Below, piece by piece: positions 10,890 through 21,612 of a DNA stretch of 64,000 nucleotides. Location: contig NC_063158.1 in assembly GCF_020921035.1 (NCBI RefSeq), positions 24,662,178 to 24,726,177 of the forward strand, written 5' to 3'. The position numbers were made by a program, and so were the translations under genes. Below the pieces are notes generated by a model, which saw only the letters and a list, made by a program, of their open reading frames with translations, had not been told where the DNA came from and made no database searches. Position 1 is the first letter of the stretch; every line of letters begins with the position of its first letter. This stretch comes from Rhodamnia argentea (Eukaryota > Streptophyta > Magnoliopsida > Myrtales > Myrtaceae).

Positions 10890-12427
10890 TGATTTCTAAT
10901 TAACATTGAATCAAACGAAAGTTCCTTTTTTATTTTTCTTTTTTATGTGAATGCAAAACTATACTATATGAGATGCATGAGACATGATGATTATTTTTGG
11001 TATTTTCATAAATTTCAAAATTAGGAAAAGTGAAGAGATAAAAATATATCCTAAAGCGAATAACACCCAATATAATTTAAGAAATTGATTTCTCAAATTC
11101 CTAATTTAAATTAAGTGTTATTTTGACATGTAAAAAATGAATAAAAAATGATTTACTATAATGGGAAAAAAAAAGCGAACATTTTCTTGGGAAATTAATT
11201 GAAAAAGATAAACAAAGAATTTGAAGAAAATAATTAATTATGCCCATAATGCACCTGTAAATTTCGAAATTCCGATTTAATTCGCCTCATACCCATTTGG
11301 GGAATTTTATTCACGTCGTACCTGGTGGATTGGGTTAGAGTGCGAATTTTTGTATTGGGTTAAAGTCGTACCCAAATGGTCAGGGTAGGATAGTGAAACC
11401 CTTTTTTCATGAAATCATCAACCCGATCCAATGAGTAATGGATGTGATGGGTTGAAGTCGGATATTCGCCTTCTTACACATATTCCTCGAGACTTAGGTA
11501 CATGGGAGCACACATTATAGGCAGAATTATTTATCTTTAATTGTAAAAAAATAATCGAAAATAAAAATCGTGCTAATGGATAAGACACGGAAATATATAG
11601 GCAAGAAAACAAAATCAACTGATTTGGGAATATTCTGATAATGTGCCAATTTATCTATGAGGCAATGTTGCGTTGTCTCTCACACAATGTGCCTCATCTA
11701 TGGGAATTTACATAAGAACAAAAACCAGCAAATATCGCTAGAGATAACAGTAACTTCAAAGTATGCAAGAAAGAATTCGAGATATATTAAGATCGCGATT
11801 GTTACCTAAATTGCAGATAATGTTCCAATTTTGAACGGTGACTGACGGATCATGGATCGCAGCGTGCGGCGGCTGCGAGATTGGGACTTCTCAGCGGTGC
11901 ACGGACAAGGCCTCTTACGTTGGAATCGTTGGCGTAAGGGGGACATGATTGCTTGCTTCCTGTCTTCTCACTCAAATTTTTCAGAAACTTGTTTCAAATA
12001 AAATAAACAATATGAAAGAGCATACATATGAGAATCTGTGCTCGTGGGTGATGATGCTCTTGAATCAAATTGTGAATATGCTCGTGGAGGACTCCTCAGT
12101 GACTGGTCTCGGTTGTGAGGGTAGGGGCCGTCACATGGGCGCTGTCTCAACTGTTGTGTCCAACTAGCATCGGAGATGCTGAAGTTTTGTTGGGACGCTC
12201 ACCGAGGAACCTGCAAATAATATCAAAAGAGCCCCACATTCCACGAAGGACTTGCTGAACTATTGCGATCAGTGGAGAATTGGATCACAATGAGGAGTGA
12301 TGTGAGCATTGGAACTCACGATTTCCCTTCTAAAAAATCCCTTGCATGCATGAAGCGAAATCGTAAAACCTCCAATGTTATTCAAAATCAACGCGAAATC
12401 TAAAAGAAGACCAATTCGCCGTCTAGA
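10890..12427. other. Intergenic inside the insertion, no gene seen
   Basis: AT-rich to 11300, then mixed. The part at 11820-12250 is GC-richer, but its frames are short and overlap on both strands. I recognise no domain. Confidence 0.35.
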
Positions 12428-12442
12428 ACATCCTGTCTTTTT

Positions 12443-12645
12443 TTTTATTATTTATAACGGAGGTGTCCGCGCGACCGGCGAGCTTGAGCTCAAACCAGCG
12501 GTGAAGCACGACTAGTCCTCGGGGGCAACTGCGGGACTCCACCACCACGGTGCTTAGGTAAGACACTGGCACCACGAAATTTTGAATCCAAGACCTCTCG
12601 TGAAAGGAAGCGAGCGCAAACAAACGCGGCCATCAACCAGTGGGT
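12443..12645 (-). mobile_element. tRNA-derived SINE with 15-bp target duplication
   Basis: Read on the minus strand the unit starts ACCCACTGGTTGATGGCC (box-A-like TGGTTGATGG), has a box-B-like GGATTCAAAA about 45 bp on, and ends in ATAAATAATAAAAAAAA. Flanks on the plus strand are ACATCCTGTCTTTTT (12428-12442) and ACATTCTGTCTTTTT (12646-12660), 14 of 15 identical. Pol III boxes, an A-rich tail and a long duplication together define a SINE of about 200 bp. The boxes are diverged, so a specific parent tRNA cannot be named. Confidence 0.8.
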
Positions 12646-12660
12646 ACATTCTGTCTTTTT

Positions 12661-13582
12661 GTTCCCTCAATTCTCGCTAAAGTTGGAGCTTTGTGGCTGG
12701 GCTCCCGGGTTCGACTCGATCGGCTCGTCGGTGGTGCCGCAGCGAAAGAACTATGATAGTGATTGGGGCCGAAGAAGGATGGCCCGGCAGTACTGAGGTT
12801 CCCAGCGGAGACTCGCGTCTCTTTCCGTTTCTCTCTTTGTTTCTGCGGAACTGTGGCCGCGTATGGTGTGGTCTTCTTCTCTATCATGCAAACCTGGGAG
12901 ACCTGCTAAAGCAAAGGGAAAGAAACTTGTACCCACTCTCTCTACGCGTATTCCTCCCAAGATGTCAGAAATCCAGAGAGAGATGAAAACGAGACACTTC
13001 CCTTCTTTCTGTCTGAGATCTCCCTTTCTTTTGGGCATGTCATGTGGATGCAGACCATCCACAGAGATAAAATCGAGAGACATCCCTTCTTCCTTTTCGG
13101 CGGATATCGGCTATGAAGTATCGATACTCTTTGAGGGAGGACGTGTGATACTTCAATATTGTCCGACGCTCTCCGACATACGACCGACTAGTGGTCAACG
13201 CTCCAAATATGCCAACACGCAAATCCAATATCCCGGCACTCTATGTTCACACGCACAGGTCAATTTTAAACATTTTCAATAAATTAGATATGAAAATGTA
13301 AATTTATAATATATATTTAAGTCATATACCCATCTATCTCGAAATTAATATAGTGAGTTAGCAAAAAAAAAAAAAAAAAACCTAATGTCATATAACATAA
13401 GAAGAATAAGAAACTCACCTACGATGTAATTTATCATGTATATATAAAAATATGTATTTAATATATAATGTTACCCAACATGCCGAAATTTTCCATTTTT
13501 TTTATAATGACGTGTCGGCGTGTCATGTTGTATCATGTCGATGTCAAATTTACTTAGGATATCGGCCGTGGGCTGTGTACCC
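12661..13582. other. Intergenic, no gene seen
   Basis: GC-moderate sequence with overlapping short frames on both strands and no recognisable protein. A box-B-like GGGTTCGACTC lies at about 12708, without the rest of a tRNA. Confidence 0.35.
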
Positions 13583-13830
13583 TAGACATGGCCAAAATGA
13601 AACCGGGGCCCGGAACAGGCCCGTTGAACGGCCTGGAACCGGCCCGTTGACCGGGCCCACAGTTCCGATTCCATAATTTCCGAACCGTTTATTTTAAAAA
13701 CAAAAAAACAAAAAAAAACAAAAGTGGGGGTGGGCCCGGTGGGAAACGGGCTCTTTGCCCCCACCCACATACCCCCCCAAACAAAGAGCCGTTACAATTT
13801 GGCCGTTGCACAGTACCCCAATAGCCATGC
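13583..13830 (+). mobile_element. hAT transposon fragment, left end only
   Basis: Starts TAGACATGGCC followed by alternating GGCCCGTT / GGAACCGG motifs like those of the complete hAT copy at 10432. It then passes into a 'gtgggcccggtggg' and A-rich segment. No matching right end or target duplication was found, so the copy is truncated. Confidence 0.55.
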
Positions 13831-14334
13831 GTGTATTCAATGATGCTCCCTCTCAAGATTTTTCTCTCACTTTGGCCGTGTATTCTGAATTTGTGTGGCC
13901 CCCGCAAATTGTGAACAAAGCACCCTATTTATATAGACTAAACTAGGGTTTCACGACTTTCGCCTATTTACGAAATAATCCTCTGATTTGCAAGACCCTT
14001 TTTAATTAAGTCCCAAAGGACTTAATCACACTTGATTAAGTTCAAATAAGCTTATTTTCCTTAGGGATTTCGGCCTACTCTCTGCCATGAGTCGACCGAA
14101 TTTTTTTCTACCATAGGCTCAATTCAGATAATTAAATTAAGCTCAAAGCCTTGAATAAAGTTGATCCACCACCGGTCCGGATAATATGCAAATGCATGTA
14201 TGCAGAAAATTAAACTAAACTATATAAAAACCATATGAAAATGATTTAGTTATTTTTGCTAGGGACTAAGGTCGAGTTCTAATTTTCATGTAATTAATGA
14301 TAAAATAAAAAATCAAAATTTAGGTGCCAGTGCA

Positions 14335-14515
14335 TATATTATATGAAAAATTAGTCAATGCAAAATATTTTCATTACCGATAACAAATTGTGTTTAAATA
14401 TTTGTCTAGACAATGAAAATATTGTTCATTTATTTATTTGTGTAAGAGATATAAGCGATTATTTTTTTGAAAAATGATTCTCAAATCACTTATTTTCCGC
14501 AAAATAAATGAACTC
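14335..14515 (+). mobile_element. Tourist-like MITE, right half of a split copy
   Basis: Matches the right two thirds of the intact MITE at 36094-36336 (words 'attttcattaccgataac', 'atataagcgatt', 'tccgcaaaataaatgaactc') and ends next to TAA at 14516-14518. Its left half is at 9939-9997. Confidence 0.72.
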
Positions 14516-14518
14516 TAA

Positions 14519-15206
14519 TACAGCTAATTATTGGGGGCGAAAATGGTAATTGGCCACTTGGGTTACATGTTATCGATGCTTCTTATTGATTTGTGCACTG
14601 TCGGTTTCCATTTCCCATCAGCACTAGAAAATGGAGAACGAACAATCCGATTCTTCCGTATAAATCCGTCAAACGAGTGGCTCAGATCGGATTTGGTCGG
14701 GATCTTCCATGGAAAATATAGAGCCGGTCAAGGTCGTCGCTTTATTCAATCGTCCGAATCTTGAGTAGGACAATCGGACGGCAACAAGCGAGTGGGGCCC
14801 GCACTCAGAACAAAACAAGAAGAAAAGGGGCAGTCAAAGTCCAAAGTGGGACTGTATCTATACGCAGCCGCGTGGAACTTTCATCACGAGACGATTCCCC
14901 GACCCCACTTACACGCGTCGTCATCATACCGATCTCCAGAAAACTAAGTTTTTTTCCCGTTGACCGAGTCAACCTCGCAGCTCTATAAGAAACAAGGCCC
15001 ACCAGCCCCTGCTTCTTCACCATCTCCTCTAGAGAGCCCTTCAATCCCAAACCTCTTTGAAGCAAAGAAGATCAGCTGTCTTCAGGTTCGAACAAGGTTG
15101 GAACTCCTCGGTCTTGTTCTTCACTCGGCGTTTTCGCCATCTTCGCAAGGTTCTCTTCTAGTCCTCCGAAAGTTTTCGGGGTTCCGGTAAGATATATTCT
15201 CGCACG
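14519..15206 (+). promoter_or_regulatory. Upstream region of the ubiquitin-like gene
   Basis: GC-richer than the DNA to the left. A TATA-like CTATAAGAAAC is at 14983-14993, about 220 bp before the predicted start codon. A possible leader intron has a donor at about 15188 (CCGGTAAGAT) and an acceptor at about 15250 (GACACAG). If it is spliced, the upstream start at 15207 would be removed. This is based on motifs only. Confidence 0.35.
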
Positions 15207-15623
15207 ATGTTCCACTTCAGTTACTGTCATTTCTCCATGCTGACACAGATCCAAGTGAAAACCCTAACGGGGAAGACCGTAGTCATCGAAGTTGAGCGCT
15301 CAGAGACGGTCCACAACGTGAAGGACATAATACAGTACCGAGAAGGCATTCCCATGGATCAGCAGAAGCTGATCTTCGCGGGCAAGGAGCTCAAGAATGG
15401 CTTCCGGACGCTTGCCGAGTACGACGTTGACAACGAGTCGGTGCTCCACCTCGATATCTGCCGAACGGGGAAGAGAAAAGGTATGTGGCGCTTTCTCGCT
15501 TTGGCAAGGCGGCTGCTGAGGTGAATATTTGGTAGTCTGTGTAATTGGTGTGTTGATGAATTATTATTGACGTGGTGAACAGAATCAGTTGGTCTCGAAC
15601 ATCATGGAATAAGCATATCCTGA
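15207..15623 (+). CDS. Ubiquitin-like single-domain protein without diglycine tail
   Basis: Two exons, 15207-15480 and 15583-15623, give about 104 residues with GT-AG borders. A second in-frame ATG at 15237 leads straight into the ubiquitin fold ([11 protein letters not shown]) and may be the true start. The domain keeps Leu8, Ile44 (KLIFAGKEL) and lysines matching K6, K11, K27 and K48. The positions of K29, K33 and K63 are Ile, Arg and Asn, one residue is inserted before RTLAEY, and the C-terminus reads [12 protein letters not shown] instead of LHLVLRLRGG, with a short unrelated tail from exon 2. It therefore cannot be attached through a C-terminal Gly-Gly. It could act as a non-conjugated ubiquitin-like module or be a decaying polyubiquitin relative. 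No proteasome-shuttle domain is visible. The family is sure; expression and function are not. Confidence 0.7.
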
Positions 15624-17439
15624 GAGTTCGTCAATCGAAAAGGATGCAGACGACCTCACCATTCTGCACATGCGACGGACCCTATCCACTGCACAACGAA
15701 CCAAAACTAAGACCAATGTAAGGACTTTTTCGGACTTTATGAAGAAATATATGTATTTTCTCCATTTTGAGAGCTTTGTATGAGCCTAAACACGGCGGCT
15801 GTATGAATAATCGAAGTGATTTAGTGCACTATATAGAGTGCTGTTATATTTCCGTTTTGTAGTAACGATAAAGATTAACATGCGCGCAGGTTCAATTTGT
15901 CAGCCGAATCATCTGTGTCCCGAATCTACATGTTTAATGTGTATGCCCATTTCCACTGCTGGATGAGCGAGGTCTTTAAGCTTTAACGCAGATTATCGGT
16001 GACCGGTTAAACACGGGCACAGTGGAGGTAGTTTTTCTATTGTCATAGGCCAGTCCAGTAGCACTCGCTTAAATCATTCTCTTGTGATAGATCAGATATA
16101 CGCCTTAATTATTCTTTCACTTGTTCCTTGCTAGATGTACATGCGGATGAGAATGATACGGATATGGAATCCAAGACCTGATGGAAGATGGGTACTCTGA
16201 AAGCCCTACCAGACAGTCAACGATGTTAATACTACTTAGTACTGATAATATAACTCGAACATGCGTCGAGCTAGATCCAAGAACGACACCGCATCACCAT
16301 ACACACGTGCTTTCGAGACTTTACTGTTGGCCAACAGGCCTTCCATGGTTGGAGTTACAGAGTTCAGTTCTGGCACTTGATCTGAACTTTCATTACGGTT
16401 ACAGTGCTTTGCCTCCTCTGCAAGAGGACGGGGTCTCGAAAATCTTTTTGATGTCTGTGGAAATCAACAACAAGAATGGTCTTGCAAGAGATAATTCTTG
16501 AAAGATGAATGGTTTTGCAAGAGAGGACTCTTGCCACCACATGGTCCATCCGCACACCAGGAAAGATGTCCACAGACACTGGGCATTGGTTTTTGACTTG
16601 CACTGTTGGAGTGGTGGAAGTCAAATTTGTCTGCTATAAGTCAACTCTATGGACAAATTCATATTAAAATACTCTCAAAATAATTATACCAAAAAAAAAA
16701 AAAGGGAAAAGAACTTTGAATTAGATGGACAGGAGATGCTGAAGTTGGAATTTCAATTTCAGCTCTTGGGATACATTGGAATGAGCTTTTTCAAAAGGAA
16801 ATCTTGGAGGTCCATGTCTTTTTAATTAGAAGTGTTAAAGGGGCGGGTTGACAAGTCGGTTTGAAATTGGGTTATCTTGAATTTGAATACAGATTTTGGC
16901 TTTGGGGTACTTCCGGGTCTTTTCTCGAATGCATTGAGGGGAATCCGGGTTGGACTCGATTGGATAGTACCGACTTAATTCTCAATTGTTTGGGTTGGGT
17001 TTTTCTAAAATTGCAAGTTCAACGGTCAGACTCTGAATATTACAAGTGGTTGGGCTTAATTTGTTTGATACTTAGTGTTTAAGTATTGAACCACACTTTC
17101 ATCTAATAGCTTCAACTTTTAGAACAATGGACAATGGTCTCACAAAATCTCATATCTAATTAGAACAAGAGGTCATGAGTTCAAATCTTTCAAGCCCCTA
17201 TTTGTTTCCTCAAACTTTATTTGTAAAGCCCGAGGAGACAAACGGGGGCTTGAAAGATTCGTTGATAATCATGTCTGCTAATATTTCCACATCCTTGCTA
17301 GCTACTGCGAGCCTCCGTGTGAGTCATACATAAGAAAGTTGGTAATTCATGTATTACCACGTAAAGGAGAAAATTTGTGTTAAAAGGCGTGTTAAGATCG
17401 GTAAGCCCAAACTCAAATAAGAGTTAGTTATGCAAAACT
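15624..17439. other. Intergenic; short repeats, possible SINE fragment
   Basis: No further gene is supported. The segment 16475-16540 repeats TTGCAAGAGA three times. At 17160-17250 there is a box-B-like 'gagttcaaatctt' followed by 'caagcccctatttgt', and its inverted echo 'acaaacgggggcttgaaag', which may be a SINE remnant. The frame at 16181-16501 has no recognisable family. Confidence 0.35.
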
Positions 17440-18331
17440 AGTGAAAGTAATAAAAAGGTCTTAACCCTATTGCTTTTGGGTCAATTCAGTAAACATTTTA
17501 ATTAATTCACTTTTTTTGTCAAATTCAATTGTATCAATTGAGTCCTAAAACTTTGGACAATTTGCTAATGTAATCCACTCGGCCAATTGATTCTTAAACA
17601 TGGACGTTGAGCAACTTACGTGGCACGACCAACGCTAACGCGGACAAACGTTATAATTTTTTCAATAATTTTTAATTTTTTTAATTTTTTTAATCTTTTC
17701 CTTTTTTTTTTTTCTTTGCTTTTTTTACAACCCCGGGCCTATAAGGGCCGGTGATCCTCGCCTACTCTGGGCAAGGGCATCATGGGCGAGGGTTTAGAGG
17801 CCCGGATCCCGGTGAGGGGCTCACCGCTTTTGTGTATGGTTGCGAGGACATCGTGGCTCTTGCCTAGACCAAGCGAGGGCATCGTGGCCCTCACCGGCCA
17901 ATAAGCTAGGGTCACGACCTCTCCCCCGGATCCGGGTGAGGGCCCAACACCCTCACCTGTAGCCGGCAAGGGTGCGTAGGCCCTTGCCCGTGGTCGGCAT
18001 AGGGTGGAGGCCTTGGCCTAGACCTCTCTTGCGGTCGGGGAGGTCGGCCGGCGACCTCGCCGGCCCACAATTGGGTAAAAGAGAAAGAATAGAAAATAGA
18101 AAAGAATAAAAATAAAGTAAAAGTAATAAAAATTCAGAATAATTTAAAAAATTATCCATGTCAACGTTGGTCATGCCCTTTAGACGGCCGACGTCCACGT
18201 CGGCGATTTCCAACCAAATTTTTTCGATTGACTATATTGGCAAATCATCCAAAGGTTTGACATAATTGAAAGGTTCAAGACCGAATTAACACAAGTACAA
18301 TAGCTTTATGACTTTTTTGGATAATTTTCCT
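17440..18331. mobile_element. Mutator-like MITE with long inverted repeats and GC-rich core
   Basis: The outer parts (about 17440-17720 and 18080-18331) are inverted copies: both run from an A-rich 'AAAAAGTC' through 'ttgtgtcaattcagtc' and 'aatttgccaatgtagtcca' to a 'acgtggcatgaccaacg' block. The flanks are TGCAAAACT (17431-17439) and TGCAAAATT (18332-18340), a 9-bp duplication with one difference, the size used by Mutator-like elements. The core 17730-18060 is GC-rich with repeated 'gggcaagggc/gcgagggc' motifs. No transposase. Diverged or partial copies lie at 29745-30105, 36690-37005, 37870-38275, 47215-47295 and 49228-49560. Confidence 0.72.
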
Positions 18332-18485
18332 TGCAAAATTAGCATATAATTTACTTTATGAAAAATCGGTAATCATTATAATTATTGGGGTTAGCAATTC
18401 TAAAATAAAAGGTGGTAAATTTTTAATACAGCAAGCAGACAAATAGAAGTACGTAATTACTCAACGAAAAAGTTTGTGAATTTAC

Positions 18486-18720
18486 GGTTCTATTTGTTTA
18501 GCGAAAACCAAATATTTTGATTTTTTTTCTAAGAACGATCACTTGTGCCACTTAAAATAATTAGCAAATAAAAAATGTCTGCATTGTCGATAACAATTTA
18601 TATCTAAATATTTTCGTGGACGATGAAAATAATTTTCACTCATTCATTTTTATAAGAGATACAAGTGATTCTTTAAAAAAAAAATTTGGAATCATTTAAT
18701 TTTCGCGAAACAAACAAGCC
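18486..18720. mobile_element. Tourist-like MITE
   Basis: 235 bp with ends GGTTCTATTTGTTTA and CGAAACAAACAAGCC, flanked by TAC and TAA. The internal words match the copies at 36094 and 60592. Non-coding. Confidence 0.7.
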
Positions 18721-21612
18721 TAAGAAAAAGAAAATAAGTAAAACGCCATTTTCTTTTAAGGTGGGGAGTTTGATAAAGTTGAGAATCTTCCATTCTTAAC
18801 AGTTGCTACTCTTGAATGAACGCATCCATGAGGATAGCATCTAATTGTCACCATGAGATCATACATAGTTGATGAAGATACAAATAATCCCTCGAGTTAG
18901 CCCAATATTTAAACTATTATTAGGTTTTGTACCTCTATAGCTATAATTGGCACTAATCCTCTCTACTTGGAGGCTAATCAGATCAAATTACTATTAGTAA
19001 TCGTAGTGAGGAAAACAACACCCGATAATCATGATAAGTACTTGCTGAATGCATCATGCATTCGGGCCAATCAGACGAAAGTCAAATAGGGAAATTCCCC
19101 TATTACATTAATAGTCTTTACTGCGTTGGTTTGTCTTGATTTGAAATTATGTTTCTTAAACTAAGACGTTTATCTCTTGTATTAGATTGAGGAAGTGAAT
19201 GAAATATTATTTCAACCAAAAGGAAAAAAAAAAAAGTAAACTTGTGACAGCAATCAAAGTCGTCGAGAGACACCGTGAAAAGTGAAAAGGCATAGGCGGC
19301 TCAAAAGTCAACCATATCGAGTTGGAAATTTTTTTCTTAAAGCATGCTTTAGGATCGATGATGGTTCGACCGATTCAAAAAATGGATTGCGTCTTTTGAA
19401 TTGCTGGTCAAGATTGGTAGGAAGCCGTAGCTGTTGATCACATAGCTCATAAGAATATAATAATAATGCAAAAGGCCTTTGCAAATCAAAACCAATTAGG
19501 ATGATCTTGCCTTCCAATCCCAGTCTGTAAAAGCGTCGTATACGGCTTCAATTAGAGTTCGAACGCCGACAACCTCGTCCATAGGTCGGAAAACAACAAA
19601 GGGAATGTAAACATCGATCCGTTTCGTCTAATCTTTAATTAATTGAAAAACATGTTTATCGTGATCTTATCCTAATGATTTAGTTAATCTCGAAAAATCG
19701 AAAAACTTGAAAAAAGGGCAACAAAAAAAAAATGAATTGCGGGCCCCACAACTTTCCAAATGAAAGCTGACTGGGACATTAGTTAATCGTGCTGGCGTAC
19801 TTATCTTGAAGAATGTCATTTTTCTCCCCCTGCAATAGTAAGATGCAATTAAAGAAAGTTTCAAAGTATGTTTTTTCTTATTTGTCCCAACATCACCACC
19901 TTCATCGATGCCGACATTACAACCACCGTACGAGAAAAAATTTTACAGTCCAGGTGTACTGTTTTGTCCCATCTCTCTCGCCACCTCCATTTTGCCCTTT
20001 CTTCGGAATTCATAATATTCCGCTTCCACTTATTAGATGCTTATAACTGAAAGTGTATGTTGTTTTACTCGGATGAAACAACCCACAAATTGGACCTACT
20101 ACTGGAAGACTAGAGAGAGATCTAACAAAAGGGCCTACCGTAATTCGATTTTAACCTATATTAAAACCCGAGACGTCAAAACTCATGTGTTGAGTAAAGA
20201 GGGAAGAGAGATTGGAATGCGATCGATTCTATCCATCGTGTCTGCTAGTGAAAGAAAAGCTCGGCTAGTGATATTTCTCAGTTTGAGACACTAGTCAAGT
20301 TCTTTGAAGGTCTCTGCCTCTTGCTGCCCATTTCATCTTGAGATTCAAGTTGGAGGCCTATTGAGATTTGATTTCTATCATTAATAACATTAAAAATCTC
20401 AAGCGGGTACATTCGTGACACGCTTATCCAAACTAACTCTAGTTTAACAAAAATCTCAAATCGACTCTTCATGACACATGTACCCTCAAACTGATTTTTG
20501 TCAAATGAAAAATAAAACCCAAATTGGTATTCATGATGTAAATCTATATTTCGTTACTACTTCGTCAAATATCCCCTCAAAATGCATATGTGTCGATACA
20601 AGTGGCAAGCAAACGGATTTGACGTGGGGAATAACATATATAGAATGTGACAAAATCCTTGTGTATTCATACATAAGCACCGTGGATACTAGTAGAAGTT
20701 TTTTGTGCAACAAAAATTAGCTTAAAGTAAATGCGTCATGGCATATCGGTTTGGGATTTTTTGGGGAATTGTAGAGTATCGATTTGGTAATTTTAACGGT
20801 GTTAACTCTACTTTAAATGCTAGAATAAAAATCAAAGCACGACTCTTGCAGACTGAAAAAAAAAAGCAGATGTTGCCTATCCTATTCCTCTGTGACCCAC
20901 TTCAAATGCAAAGAACCATCTATCCATGTTGCCCATCCCACGTTAAAATCGCTTCTGCTTCATCAAGTCCTCGAATATTTTTTTAAATGTGTTTCACGAA
21001 TCATATCTGGTGAAGGTTTGTGCTGTGAATCTTTTCTGCTGCAAGTGGGGGGGAGATATGGAAGAACACACAGAATCTGCTTTTGATGGACATTGGAGAA
21101 CAGGACACTGCACCAGAGCATATTTATCCAAACCCAGGAATTCTTTATTCAAACTTCCCCTTATTTAATGCATGAATTCCCAGCAAAAGGCCAAGAAAGT
21201 AATAATTACAGTAGAATTCCTGAAAAGTGAAAGATGAGTCCAACTAATTCAACTACCTATCAGACCTCAAAAAGGCTCCAGGCAGTACCAGGAGCCACAC
21301 ACAGCTTCAACTACCAGTCTTCCTCTTCTTCTCCTTCTTCTTCACCATCCATTCTTTGCTCTGGCATTTTCGTTTTCATTTTCTATTTTTTGCTTTCCCT
21401 CTTCTTCTTTTTTTTTTTTTTCATTGTGGGGAATATGATTTCTCCATGGTTTGTTTCATCCATTATTAATAAGCGCCAGTACTTAAGCGCCTCCAAATTG
21501 CCCCAACAGCAAGTGAAAATTCCCTCCCACCTTCTCTTTCTTCTCTGTAAATTCCAAGAACAGCAACATATAAGGCCTTGAGATCTGCGAGACTACTTCA
21601 CACTGCTCACTC
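18721..21612. other. Intergenic; 3' part is the upstream region of the MYB gene
   Basis: No gene is supported between 18721 and 21200. The DNA just before the MYB start is pyrimidine-rich (21310-21420) with a TATA-like 'acatataagg' at about 21566, only some 45 bp before the start codon. The 115-codon frame at 21234-21581 lies wholly in this pyrimidine-rich leader and is not considered a gene. Confidence 0.4.

Larger units (their letters stand above)
9998..14334. mobile_element. 4.3-kb insertion with LTR-like ends, itself hit by later elements (fossil)
   Basis: This block interrupts a MITE. Its left end reads TGTTGTCGCGACCTAGAATT and its right end AAAATTTAGGTGCCA, roughly inverted to one another as in plant Ty3-type LTR ends ('ACCTAAATTTTGATTT' in reverse). 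No coding frame of a retroelement survives. The block contains a hAT element, a SINE and a hAT fragment, so it has been in place for a long time. The target duplication could not be resolved, and whether it is one LTR or a decayed full element is open. Confidence 0.45.

Noticed and set aside
10412-10903. Several overlapping 60-128 codon frames on both strands, rich in Pro, Arg, Gly and Asn
   Set aside because: They lie inside a hAT element built from GGTTCC/GGAACC repeats; the same pattern in several frames and on both strands shows that it is repeat-driven, not protein.
12690-12730. Possible tRNA around a GGGTTCGACTC box-B word
   Set aside because: No acceptor, D or anticodon stem could be built around it.
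12693-13282. Pairs of 97-139 codon frames on both strands near 13 kb
   Set aside because: They overlap one another without any codon signature or family match, in a transposon-dense block.
21234-21581. 115-codon Ser- and Phe-rich frame before the MYB gene
   Set aside because: It is caused by a pyrimidine-rich leader, and has no similarity or own promoter context.
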